A DNA stretch of 5,275 bases from Bacteroidota bacterium (GTDB taxonomy: Bacteria > Bacteroidota > Bacteroidia > JACCXN01): positions 1-5,275 of the forward strand of contig JACCXN010000069.1 in NCBI GenBank assembly GCA_013696965.1, in the 5' to 3' direction. The translations under genes and the position numbers were made by a program. Shown one piece after another: positions 1-5,275 of the stretch (its first letter is position 1; each line of letters opens with the position of its first letter). The notes beneath the pieces are model-generated. The model ran no database searches, was not told where the DNA came from, and saw only the letters and a program-made list of their open reading frames with translations.

Positions 1-173
1 CAAATTCGGTAAAGCATAAATTTGATATAGAAAAAGTCATTTCCCAGGATTTCCGGACTGATATTCTTCAGGAAAACTATTTTGTCATAGAATCTTTTGC
101 ACAGCTTAAAAATTCTGTAAAAGACATTGAGAAGGAAATACTGAGAAAAGGAAAGACGGAGCCCCGAAAATAA
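1..173 (+). CDS. Phenylalanine 4-monooxygenase-like protein, C-terminal fragment (5' end outside window)
   Basis: The reading frame is open from the window edge (first whole codon at position 3) to TAA at 171-173, giving 56 residues of the C-terminus. The segment FRTDILQENYFVIESFAQL resembles the end of the catalytic domain of bacterial aromatic amino acid hydroxylases, where I recall the pattern PyRiDifQ..YFVidSfeQL. These enzymes are iron- and tetrahydropterin-dependent and convert phenylalanine to tyrosine in the cytoplasm. The last ~20 residues are Lys/Glu-rich and look like a variable tail. The iron-binding His/His/Glu residues lie upstream of the window and cannot be checked. The gene ends 46 bases before a strong terminator, so it is the last gene of its transcript and is separate from the receptor operon. 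The family assignment rests on one short motif from memory; another member of the aromatic amino acid hydroxylase family is possible. Confidence 0.72.
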   Translation, partial: NSVKHKFDIEKVISQDFRTDILQENYFVIESFAQLKNSVKDIEKEILRKGKTEPRK

Positions 174-219
174 ACGATTTTTACATCTTATTCCACTGAA
201 TAACAGACCTACTGGCATC

Positions 220-253
220 AAAAAAGGGAAAGCTTTTCAGCTTTCCCTTTTTT
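220..253 (+). terminator. Intrinsic terminator after the hydroxylase-like gene
   Basis: A perfect 14-bp inverted repeat (220-233 with 240-253) encloses a 6-base loop (TTTTCA). The stem core is GGGAAAGC/GCTTTCCC. It is flanked by an A-run on the left and a T-run on the right, so the hairpin could also work for minus-strand transcription. It starts 46 bases after the stop codon at 171-173. Confidence 0.9.
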
Positions 254-335
254 GTGCACGACATAATGTCAAACCCTTTCGAGAAAGATTAAAGGAGTTG
301 TTTCAGCTTTAGGAAGTATTTTGTGACATTAAAGT

Positions 336-363
336 AAAGGACATAGGTGCAAGTCCTTTTTTT
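336..363 (+). terminator. Weak terminator-like hairpin in the intergenic region
   Basis: A 7-bp stem AAAGGAC/GTCCTTT (336-342 with 353-359) with a 10-base loop is followed by a continuous T-run (357-363 in total). It could be a backup terminator for the upstream gene or a leader hairpin if the operon promoter lies further left. The stem is short and half of it is A:T, so this is a weak call. Confidence 0.3.
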
Positions 364-626
364 CTGGAAATTCATGTTGGGTGCGTTGTAACTTTCGCTA
401 TCATAAAGCCTCCAATCTGTTGTCCAGGGCCCTTCCGACATAATTCTTTCTCAGAAACCTTATCATTAAGTGGAACGATTACGGCTTCTGTTCCCTCACC
501 GACTTCAGTGAATCATGTCTTTGAGCAGGATAACTATCAAAAACTGAATAACTTTCCCCTCAAAACAGACAAATTTTTTTTGTACCTTCAAGATAGCTTA
601 AAATTTCATGAAGCGATACAGAAAAT

Positions 627-651
627 CCGGTAAAGAATAAGCTTATACCGG
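627..651. promoter_or_regulatory. Inverted repeat upstream of the receptor gene (possible operator or leader hairpin)
   Basis: CCGGTA at 627-632 is repeated inverted as TACCGG at 646-651 with a 13-base spacer. The palindrome TAAGCTTA (638-645) lies inside the spacer. The dyad ends 37 bases before the receptor start, a suitable place for an operator or a 5' leader hairpin. No regulator family is recognised, and the arms are only 6 bp, so chance cannot be excluded. Confidence 0.3.
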
Positions 652-688
652 TTAAGCAGTAATAATATTCTGATTTAAACAAAAACAA

Positions 689-2854
689 ATGACAATGCGA
701 AAAATAGCAGCAGATATTTTTTTGTTACCCATTTTATTTTTCATGGTAACTTGCTTTTTACAGGCACAAACAGATACTGTTCCGGCAGCATCCAAGCTAT
801 CTGAACTCACCCTTGAGGAATTAATGAACATGGAAGTTGTTACCGCTTCCGGTTCTGAACAAAAAATAACTGAAGCCCCCGCTACAATGCTCGTGGTTAC
901 TTCGCGTCAGATTAGCGAGAGAGGGTATGAACAACTAAGCGATGTGCTACGCGATCTTCCAGGGGTTGATTTAATACATACTTACGGACGGGCCCCAACT
1001 TTTATTACTTTCCGAGGTATGTATGGCGATGAAAACAAAAGAGTACTATTGATGATTGATGGAATTGTAGAGAACAGTATTATGGGTGGTTATGAAATGG
1101 CAGGGCCTGCTTATAGCCTGTTTAATGTTGACCGTATAGAAATAATGTGGGGCCCTGGCTCGGCACTTTATGGCGCCAATGCGTTTAGTGCTGTGATTAA
1201 CATTATTACCAAAAAAGGGGCAGAAATAAATGGAATCCATTATCAGAAGGGTTATGGTAGTTTTAATACCCAAACTGAAAATGTAATGTTCGGGTTAACA
1301 AAATCAGGCCCGCCAGAAGGAGCAATCATAGATTTAGCTGTTTCAGCTTCATTATACAATACAGACGGCCCACGTTTTACCAATAGGCACCCCCGCTATT
1401 CCAACTCCTATGTTGACAATGCCTGGTCGTTTAATGGAAATGTTACCCATACTATTAAAAAATTTAAAACAACTTTGGGCGGACGTATTTATCAAACTCC
1501 AAGTGGCTGGGGAACAATAACCGCCTCGCCCACTATGCTTATAGGACTTCCTTCGCAAGGAATGGGAAATACCGGAAATGGTGGCACAATGCAAGCCATT
1601 TTTAATGGAGAAAGGCCATCCCTTTTTGAAAGTTTCGCACGAACCGCTTTCTTGAGAAGCCAGTTTACCCCCAACTCAAAAATCACCCTCCTAGTTGAAG
1701 GGCAATACAGAAAAACAGGATCGGAGGAAAATTCATATATATATAGCAATTTGCCTGAGACGGGATACCTGAGCAGAAATCCCCTAACATATTTTGCCAA
1801 TCGCATCAGGGCTGATGTTTCTGCCACTTTTGCAATTACGGAACAACAAAGATTTTCCGCAGGTATCCTTTACTTCCAGGACAACCTGGAACGTGGGGTA
1901 AGAGGGTTTGTTCCTGATACCTTGTTTGATACCATTCAAAATATACCTGTAACCAATGTTTATGCAACATTTAAGCCCAGGGAATTCACAATACAGAATA
2001 ACATCGGGGTATTTATGCAATACATTTTGAAAACAACTTTACTCAATAAAACAAACTTTACAGCAGGATGGCGAATTGACAACAACAGCATCTACGGCAA
2101 CACACTTAATCCGAGGGCAGGAATTATCAACCAGCCAAATGAAAAACTTACTTTCAAAGTGCTGGCTGGATCTGCATTTCGTGGGCCCAGCAACTTTGAG
2201 CTATATACTGTGGTGGGAGGGAGCATAGCCAATCCGGACTTGATTCCTGAAAAAATTCAGACCTATGAACTGAATATTATTTATTACCCTATAAAAATTT
2301 TAATGGTTCAGGGTAATTTGTTCCAGAACCACCTTAAAGATATAATTGTCCAGGATGTGCCGATTGGAGGTGGCAGGAGCCAGATCCTGAATATTGGCAC
2401 AGCCACCACTAGAGGGCTGGAAGCCAAGTTTGAAATTATTCCTTCAAATTCATTTTCAGCATTCGTGAACTATACTTTGCAGGAAGGGAAACAAGATGAT
2501 GGAAACATGGAAAATGAAATACCCAACATTGCAAGGGCAAGGGCAAATATTGGTATTTCAATGTTACTGTCAGATCTTGTAAACATCAGCCTGATTGCAA
2601 ACTGGGTGGGAGCCCGTTCTGTGGCTGAAACCAATCCCCTTAATAAAGTAAATGGGTATTTCATTCCTAATCTTGTAATCACCACAAACAAAATATTTGA
2701 TAATCGTGTAAGCGCAAGTTTAAACATAGAGAACCTTTTTAATCAAACTTACTATGATCCCGGAATAAGGGCGGCAAATGGAAATTTCTATGGGACAGTG
2801 CATGAACAACTTGGAATAAACGGGTTCTTTAAAATTTTGTTGAGGATTTTTTAA
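689..2854 (+). CDS. TonB-dependent outer-membrane receptor (721 aa, BtuB/CirA-like size)
   Basis: Outer-membrane active transporter: a 22-strand barrel closed by a plug and energised by TonB-ExbBD. Residues 1-26 are a Sec signal peptide (basic MRK, hydrophobic core about 9-24, likely cleavage in LQAQ near residue 26). EVVTASG (49-55) sits where the TonB box is expected. The plug spans about 60-177: APATMLVVTSRQIS, LRDLPGVD (88-94), FITFRGM (105-111), VLLMIDG (119-125), DRIEIMWGPGSALYGANAFSA (148-168), then VINIITKKG. The barrel follows, with the characteristic SLNIENLFNQTYYDPG near the end (677-692) and a C-terminal Phe, as expected for BAM insertion. Only ~30 residues lie between signal peptide and plug, so there is neither a FecA-type signalling domain nor a carboxypeptidase-like N-domain, and it is too short for SusC. 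The ATG at 689 has an A-rich leader; ATG at 695 is a near-equivalent alternative. The substrate cannot be told. It is first in the operon with the YfiR-like and kinase genes. Confidence 0.95.
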   Translation: MTMRKIAADIFLLPILFFMVTCFLQAQTDTVPAASKLSELTLEELMNMEVVTASGSEQKITEAPATMLVVTSRQISERGYEQLSDVLRDLPGVDLIHTYGRAPTFITFRGMYGDENKRVLLMIDGIVENSIMGGYEMAGPAYSLFNVDRIEIMWGPGSALYGANAFSAVINIITKKGAEINGIHYQKGYGSFNTQTENVMFGLTKSGPPEGAIIDLAVSASLYNTDGPRFTNRHPRYSNSYVDNAWSFNGNVTHTIKKFKTTLGGRIYQTPSGWGTITASPTMLIGLPSQGMGNTGNGGTMQAIFNGERPSLFESFARTAFLRSQFTPNSKITLLVEGQYRKTGSEENSYIYSNLPETGYLSRNPLTYFANRIRADVSATFAITEQQRFSAGILYFQDNLERGVRGFVPDTLFDTIQNIPVTNVYATFKPREFTIQNNIGVFMQYILKTTLLNKTNFTAGWRIDNNSIYGNTLNPRAGIINQPNEKLTFKVLAGSAFRGPSNFELYTVVGGSIANPDLIPEKIQTYELNIIYYPIKILMVQGNLFQNHLKDIIVQDVPIGGGRSQILNIGTATTRGLEAKFEIIPSNSFSAFVNYTLQEGKQDDGNMENEIPNIARARANIGISMLLSDLVNISLIANWVGARSVAETNPLNKVNGYFIPNLVITTNKIFDNRVSASLNIENLFNQTYYDPGIRAANGNFYGTVHEQLGINGFFKILLRIF

Positions 2855-3447
2855 TGAAAAAGATAGGGAGGTATATCAGTTCTGCTGTTCATGTATTTAA
2901 GATGCGCAAGGTATGCCAGTTAATCTTTTGTTCATGCCTGTTCAATTCTTTTCTTTTTATTTTGATCACTGGCTTTGCTGTTAAACCTCAATCGGAAGCG
3001 GAAGAATACAATTTAAAAGCAGCCTTTATTTATAATTTCACCATGTATATTGAGTGGAGTGGTTTTATTGCGGAAGAGGAATTTATTATAGGTATAATTG
3101 GAAACTCACAAATTAATGAACCCCTTGCCCAAATTGCCCGCACAAAAACTGTAAATGGTAAAAAAATAATTATCCAGAATTTCGACAACCCGGAAGAAAT
3201 AATTTTTTGCCACATACTTTTTATTTCGCGCGATACCACATTTCCACTTAAAACTATCCTTGCAAGGGCAAATTTTAATGGAACACTAATTGTAAGTGAA
3301 AAAAGAGGATTTGCAGAACAAGGGACAGCAATTAATTTTGTTATAGACAATGATAAAGTGAAATTTGAGGCAAATACAAAAGCAATAAGATCAGCAGGTT
3401 TAACTGCCAGTTCCCAATTGTTGAAATTGGCCCGAATAGTTGAATAA
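2854..3447 (+). CDS. YfiR/DUF4154-family periplasmic protein
   Basis: Small periplasmic regulator. In P. aeruginosa, YfiR binds and represses the inner-membrane protein YfiN. Family hallmarks seen here are EYNLKAAFIYNFTMYIEW (51-68), FIIGIIG (77-83), the IIFCHILFIS core (116-125), then GFAEQGTAINFVIDNDKV (152-169) and a C-terminal SAGLTASSQLLKLAR (180-194). A hydrophobic export signal covers about residues 18-41, with cleavage possible near SEA (47-49). The ATG overlaps the receptor stop by one base (TAATG), which indicates translational coupling, and GAGG lies 8 bases upstream. That start gives an unusually long N-region; ATG at 2902 (Met17, MRKVCQ) would give a more typical signal peptide. 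The mature part has a single cysteine (C119), so the paired disulfides described for Pseudomonas YfiR cannot form. The 197-residue length fits the family. The partner is probably the CHASE8 kinase encoded next. Confidence 0.93.
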   Translation: MKKIGRYISSAVHVFKMRKVCQLIFCSCLFNSFLFILITGFAVKPQSEAEEYNLKAAFIYNFTMYIEWSGFIAEEEFIIGIIGNSQINEPLAQIARTKTVNGKKIIIQNFDNPEEIIFCHILFISRDTTFPLKTILARANFNGTLIVSEKRGFAEQGTAINFVIDNDKVKFEANTKAIRSAGLTASSQLLKLARIVE

Positions 3448-3448
3448 A

Positions 3449-4882
3449 ATGGAAGCGTTTAAAAACATATCTATAAGAAACAAGCTGATTGTAATTCAGT
3501 TGGCAACTGCATTTATAGCTGTGCTGATTTGTTCTGTAATTTTTGTCATTATCACCATAAATACATTTAAGGAAGCTGAAATAAAAAACAAATATTCACT
3601 TGCTGAAATTGTGGGTGTTAATGCAGCCCCTACACTTCTTTTTGATGACAATTCTGCTGCAAATCAAATTCTTGAGGAATTAAAAAGCAACCCTTCCATT
3701 CTGAACGCAATTATACTTGATAAGACAGGAAAAGAATTTGCCAAATATTCCAAAGAGGGCGAAGAAGATTTTTCTTTTTCAAATCTTGATAAAAAAGACA
3801 TTACAGCAAAAAGGCTTATCGGCAATGAATTTATTGTGAGGTATAAAATTTTCCATGAAAAAGAGTTCCTTGGTTCAGTAATTTTAAAATCAAAAATGGC
3901 CGATCTTAATAATATTATTTATAACTATATAAAAGTTGCTGCCTTCGTTTTATTTACCGGACTAATTGTTGCCCTGTTAATTTCAGTATTTCTCCAACGC
4001 TTGTTATCAAATCGCTTGTTATCACTAGTAAAAAAAACCAAGGAAATAACAGAAACTGGCGATTATTCCAGTATGATTTTATTTGAAGGGAAGGACGAGA
4101 TAGCGGTTTTGTCGAGGGCGATTAATAAAATGCTAGGGCAAATAGAAAAAACACAAGACAACCTTAAAGAAGCAAACATACACCTGGAAGAACTTAACTT
4201 ACATAAGGAGAAGACACTTTCTGTACTTTCGCATGATTTAAGAAGCCCCTTAAACTCCATTATCGGAACCTCTGAACTGCTAAAGGCAAATTTCGATAAT
4301 ATGAACAGGGCTGATTTACAACAAATGCTCATTTTGATTCATAAATCATCGAAACGCTTGTCAGATATGCTGAACAATTTAGTGGAATGGGCAAGAATAA
4401 AATTTGCATCTGAAATATTTTCTCCCGAAAAAATTCAAATTTGCATGGTGGTGAAAGATGTTTTTGATATGCTTAGTGAAAATGCCCTCGGAAAAGGAAT
4501 CAGCCTGCAAAATAAAATCATTGAAAATGTTTTTGTTTGGGCTGATGGAAAAATGTTACACTCTATTCTTCAAAATTTAATTTCAAATGCGATTAAATTT
4601 ACTCCCGAGGGAGGTAAAATTACTGCAACATCCGAAACAAGAAACAATGAATCTGTCATCAGGATAATTGACACGGGCCATGGCATGTCAAAAGAAGCGC
4701 AGGAAAAACTTTTCACACCACAGGTTGATTCCCTCTCGGCAAGTAGACAAGAAAAAGAAGGTGCCGGAATAGGGTTGTTAATAGTAAAGGGCTTTGTTGA
4801 AAAAAATAGCGGTAAAATTTGGGTGGAAAGTGAGCAAGGAAAAGGCACTTCAATGATTTTCACACTTCCTTTGACACATTAG
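3449..4882 (+). CDS. CHASE8-HAMP sensor histidine kinase
   Basis: Inner-membrane two-component sensor kinase of 477 residues. TM1 is about 13-38. The periplasmic part (about 40-158) matches the CHASE8 pattern found in YfiN-type proteins: LAEIVGVNAAPTLLFDD (51-67), ILEELKSNPSILNAII (74-89), DKTGKEFAKY (91-100), then a GSVILKSKM strand (142-150). TM2 is about 161-182, HAMP about 183-235 with DEI (216-218), then a short coiled coil (about 230-256). HisKA follows with the H-box SHDLRSP (phospho-acceptor His262). HATPase_c has the N-box LQNLISNAIKFT (N376, N380), the G1 box DTGHGM (408-413), F422, the G2 box GAGIGL (438-443) and GKGT (464-467). All catalytic motifs are intact. There is no receiver or GGDEF domain. 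I chose ATG 3449, one base after the YfiR stop; an in-frame TTG at 3440 would add three residues and overlap YfiR. No Shine-Dalgarno is visible, so coupling is likely. The cognate response regulator is not in the window. Confidence 0.95.
   Translation: MEAFKNISIRNKLIVIQLATAFIAVLICSVIFVIITINTFKEAEIKNKYSLAEIVGVNAAPTLLFDDNSAANQILEELKSNPSILNAIILDKTGKEFAKYSKEGEEDFSFSNLDKKDITAKRLIGNEFIVRYKIFHEKEFLGSVILKSKMADLNNIIYNYIKVAAFVLFTGLIVALLISVFLQRLLSNRLLSLVKKTKEITETGDYSSMILFEGKDEIAVLSRAINKMLGQIEKTQDNLKEANIHLEELNLHKEKTLSVLSHDLRSPLNSIIGTSELLKANFDNMNRADLQQMLILIHKSSKRLSDMLNNLVEWARIKFASEIFSPEKIQICMVVKDVFDMLSENALGKGISLQNKIIENVFVWADGKMLHSILQNLISNAIKFTPEGGKITATSETRNNESVIRIIDTGHGMSKEAQEKLFTPQVDSLSASRQEKEGAGIGLLIVKGFVEKNSGKIWVESEQGKGTSMIFTLPLTH
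3998..4027 (+). repeat. 15-bp imperfect tandem repeat inside the kinase gene at the TM2-HAMP junction
   Basis: Two adjacent 15-base units (3998-4012 and 4013-4027) share their first 12 bases, CGCTTGTTATCA, and differ in the last three. They are in frame and encode RLLSN then RLLSL (residues 184-193), at the membrane exit where HAMP helix 1 begins. Confidence 0.8.
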
Positions 4883-4932
4883 TAAATCAGGAGAATAATA
4901 AGAGTCAATGGTTATAAAAGCTTACATAGACA

Positions 4933-4957
4933 CATGATGTTTTCCGGAAATCTCATG
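4933..4957. promoter_or_regulatory. Extended dyad around the palindrome TTTCCGGAAA (possible protein-binding site)
   Basis: TTTCCGGAAA at 4941-4950 is a perfect 10-base palindrome. It is flanked by CATGA (4933-4937) and TCATG (4953-4957), which are also inverted copies, with spacers of 3 and 2 bases. The tight centre makes it a poorer RNA hairpin than a DNA-binding dyad. It starts 51 bases after the kinase stop. No regulator is recognised, and no gene start lies near enough to say what it would control. Confidence 0.3.
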
Positions 4958-5053
4958 GAATTATTGTGGCTTGGGCATTGGTAAGTTTTTATAGGTTCTG
5001 CCATTTAAGAGCTGTTAAATTAAAAACTGAAAAAGTTATTCTTTACATGAGCC

Positions 5054-5068
5054 CCTCATTAATTGAGG
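5054..5068. repeat. Small inverted repeat
   Basis: CCTCA (5054-5058) and TGAGG (5064-5068) flank a 5-base AT-only spacer. It could form a weak 5-bp hairpin. No T-run follows, so it is not a terminator by itself. Confidence 0.25.
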
Positions 5069-5192
5069 CAAATAATTCTTTATATAAAGAGAGGCTTCTA
5101 TTATGTGGAAAATGATAAAAGTAATTTTTATAAAAAGCCCACTATAAAAATGGAGGCCACTGAAAAAGTCTTTTTAAGAATTAAATGTTAAT

Positions 5193-5232
5193 AAAAGGGA
5201 GTAGAAACGCAAGTTTATCTACTCCCTTTTTT
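5193..5232 (+). terminator. Strong intrinsic terminator, probable end of the operon transcript
   Basis: The outer stem AAAAGGGAGTAG (5193-5204) pairs with its complement at 5219-5230. The stem continues with AAAC (5205-5208) pairing GTTT (5213-5216), past one unpaired A at 5217, and is capped by a GCAA tetraloop (5209-5212) of the stable GNRA type. The T-run 5227-5232 follows. The left-hand A-run would also give a U-rich tail to minus-strand transcripts, so it may act in both directions. Confidence 0.88.
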
Positions 5233-5275
5233 GTATTTTGTATCAGATTCAAAAGCCTAATATACATGCTGGTAC
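5233..5275. other. Right edge, nothing assignable
   Basis: These 43 bases after the terminator contain no supported gene. An ATG occurs at 5264-5266, but only a few codons remain before the edge, so it cannot be judged. Confidence 0.4.

Larger units (their letters stand above)
254..688. other. Intergenic region upstream of the receptor operon; no supported gene
   Basis: This 435-base stretch separates the terminator from the receptor start. It must contain the promoter of the three-gene operon unless transcription reads through from the left. I looked for the Bacteroidota promoter pattern (TTTG, ~19 bases, TAnnTTTG) and found only a poor match: TTTG at 579-582 and TAAAATTT at 599-606, with a 16-base spacer. 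Short open frames exist on both strands (for example minus 441-289, 50 codons, and plus 313-630 without an ATG), but none has a recognisable product. Structure includes an inverted repeat at 260-270, an 8-bp repeat pair at 264-271/324-331, a terminator-like hairpin near 336-363 and a dyad at 627-651. The final bases before the start are A-rich with no Shine-Dalgarno sequence. Confidence 0.6.
4883..5192. other. Gene-free stretch between the kinase gene and the distal terminator
   Basis: No coding sequence is supported here. The only ATG-started frames are very short, for example 4908-4937 (9 aa), 5047-5115 (22 aa) and minus 5004-4912 (30 aa), with no recognisable motif. The stretch holds a palindrome at 4941-4950 inside a longer dyad, and a small dyad at 5054-5068. 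No clear Bacteroidota promoter was found. It is either a long 3' untranslated region of the operon or contains a short untranslated transcript that ends at the terminator 5193-5232. Confidence 0.6.

Noticed and set aside
289-441. Minus-strand 50-residue ORF from an ATG at 441
   Set aside because: No recognisable domain, no clear ribosome site and overlap with a hairpin; kept only as part of the gene-remnant finding, not annotated as a gene.
579-606. TTTG / TAAAATTT as a Bacteroidota promoter for the receptor operon
   Set aside because: The -7 element does not match TAnnTTTG well and the 16-base spacer is short; mentioned but not annotated as a promoter.
508-633. Possible GTG-started 41-residue plus-strand ORF
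   Set aside because: No ribosome site or family resemblance; it ends well before the receptor gene and looks like a chance open frame.
1046-2727. Several minus-strand open frames of 75-111 codons inside the receptor gene
   Set aside because: They are antisense to a gene with clear family motifs, carry no domains of their own and are explained as shadows.
3440-3448. TTG start three codons upstream for the kinase
   Set aside because: ATG at 3449 is a standard start one base after the YfiR stop; the TTG gains nothing and has no better ribosome site, though it cannot be excluded.
4912-5004. Minus-strand 30-residue ORF downstream of the kinase
   Set aside because: Very short, no motif, and spans the palindrome; nothing separates it from chance.
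5047-5115. 22-residue plus-strand ORF
   Set aside because: Too short and unsupported; no good ribosome site and overlaps the small dyad at 5054-5068.
1-5275. CRISPR array, insertion sequence, tRNA or rRNA
   Set aside because: No regularly spaced repeats, no transposase motifs or terminal repeats, and no tRNA- or rRNA-like segment was seen on either strand.

Overview
The window reads as chromosomal DNA of a Bacteroidota bacterium. The evidence is AT-rich coding sequence, A-rich start regions without clear Shine-Dalgarno sites, a small TonB-dependent receptor, and a histidine kinase with the HDLRSP H-box that is common in this phylum. The genus cannot be read from the sequence. All genes recognised here lie on the + strand.

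Layout. Positions 1-173 hold the last 56 codons of a gene whose C-terminus resembles bacterial phenylalanine 4-monooxygenase; it is closed by a strong intrinsic terminator (220-253). A 515-base gap before the next start (174-688) contains this terminator, a weaker terminator-like hairpin, some inverted repeats and no gene I can support. Next come three tightly packed genes: a 721-residue TonB-dependent outer-membrane receptor (689-2854), a YfiR/DUF4154-family periplasmic protein (2854-3447, sharing one base with the receptor stop) and a two-transmembrane sensor histidine kinase with a CHASE8-type periplasmic domain (3449-4882, one base after the YfiR stop). About 310 gene-free bases with a palindrome and a small dyad follow, then a second strong terminator (5193-5232), then 43 bases of unassigned edge sequence.

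How the genes may work together. In Pseudomonas aeruginosa, periplasmic YfiR represses YfiN, an inner-membrane diguanylate cyclase with a periplasmic CHASE8-type domain, and outer-membrane YfiB relieves the repression. Here the YfiR-like protein and a CHASE8-type sensor are adjacent, but the output module is HisKA/HATPase_c instead of GGDEF, and the outer-membrane partner in the operon is a TonB-dependent receptor instead of an OmpA-like lipoprotein. The inference is an envelope relay: receptor occupancy or envelope state, then YfiR, then the CHASE8 kinase, then an unknown response regulator. No response regulator or receiver domain is encoded in the window. This layout is the most interesting content here.
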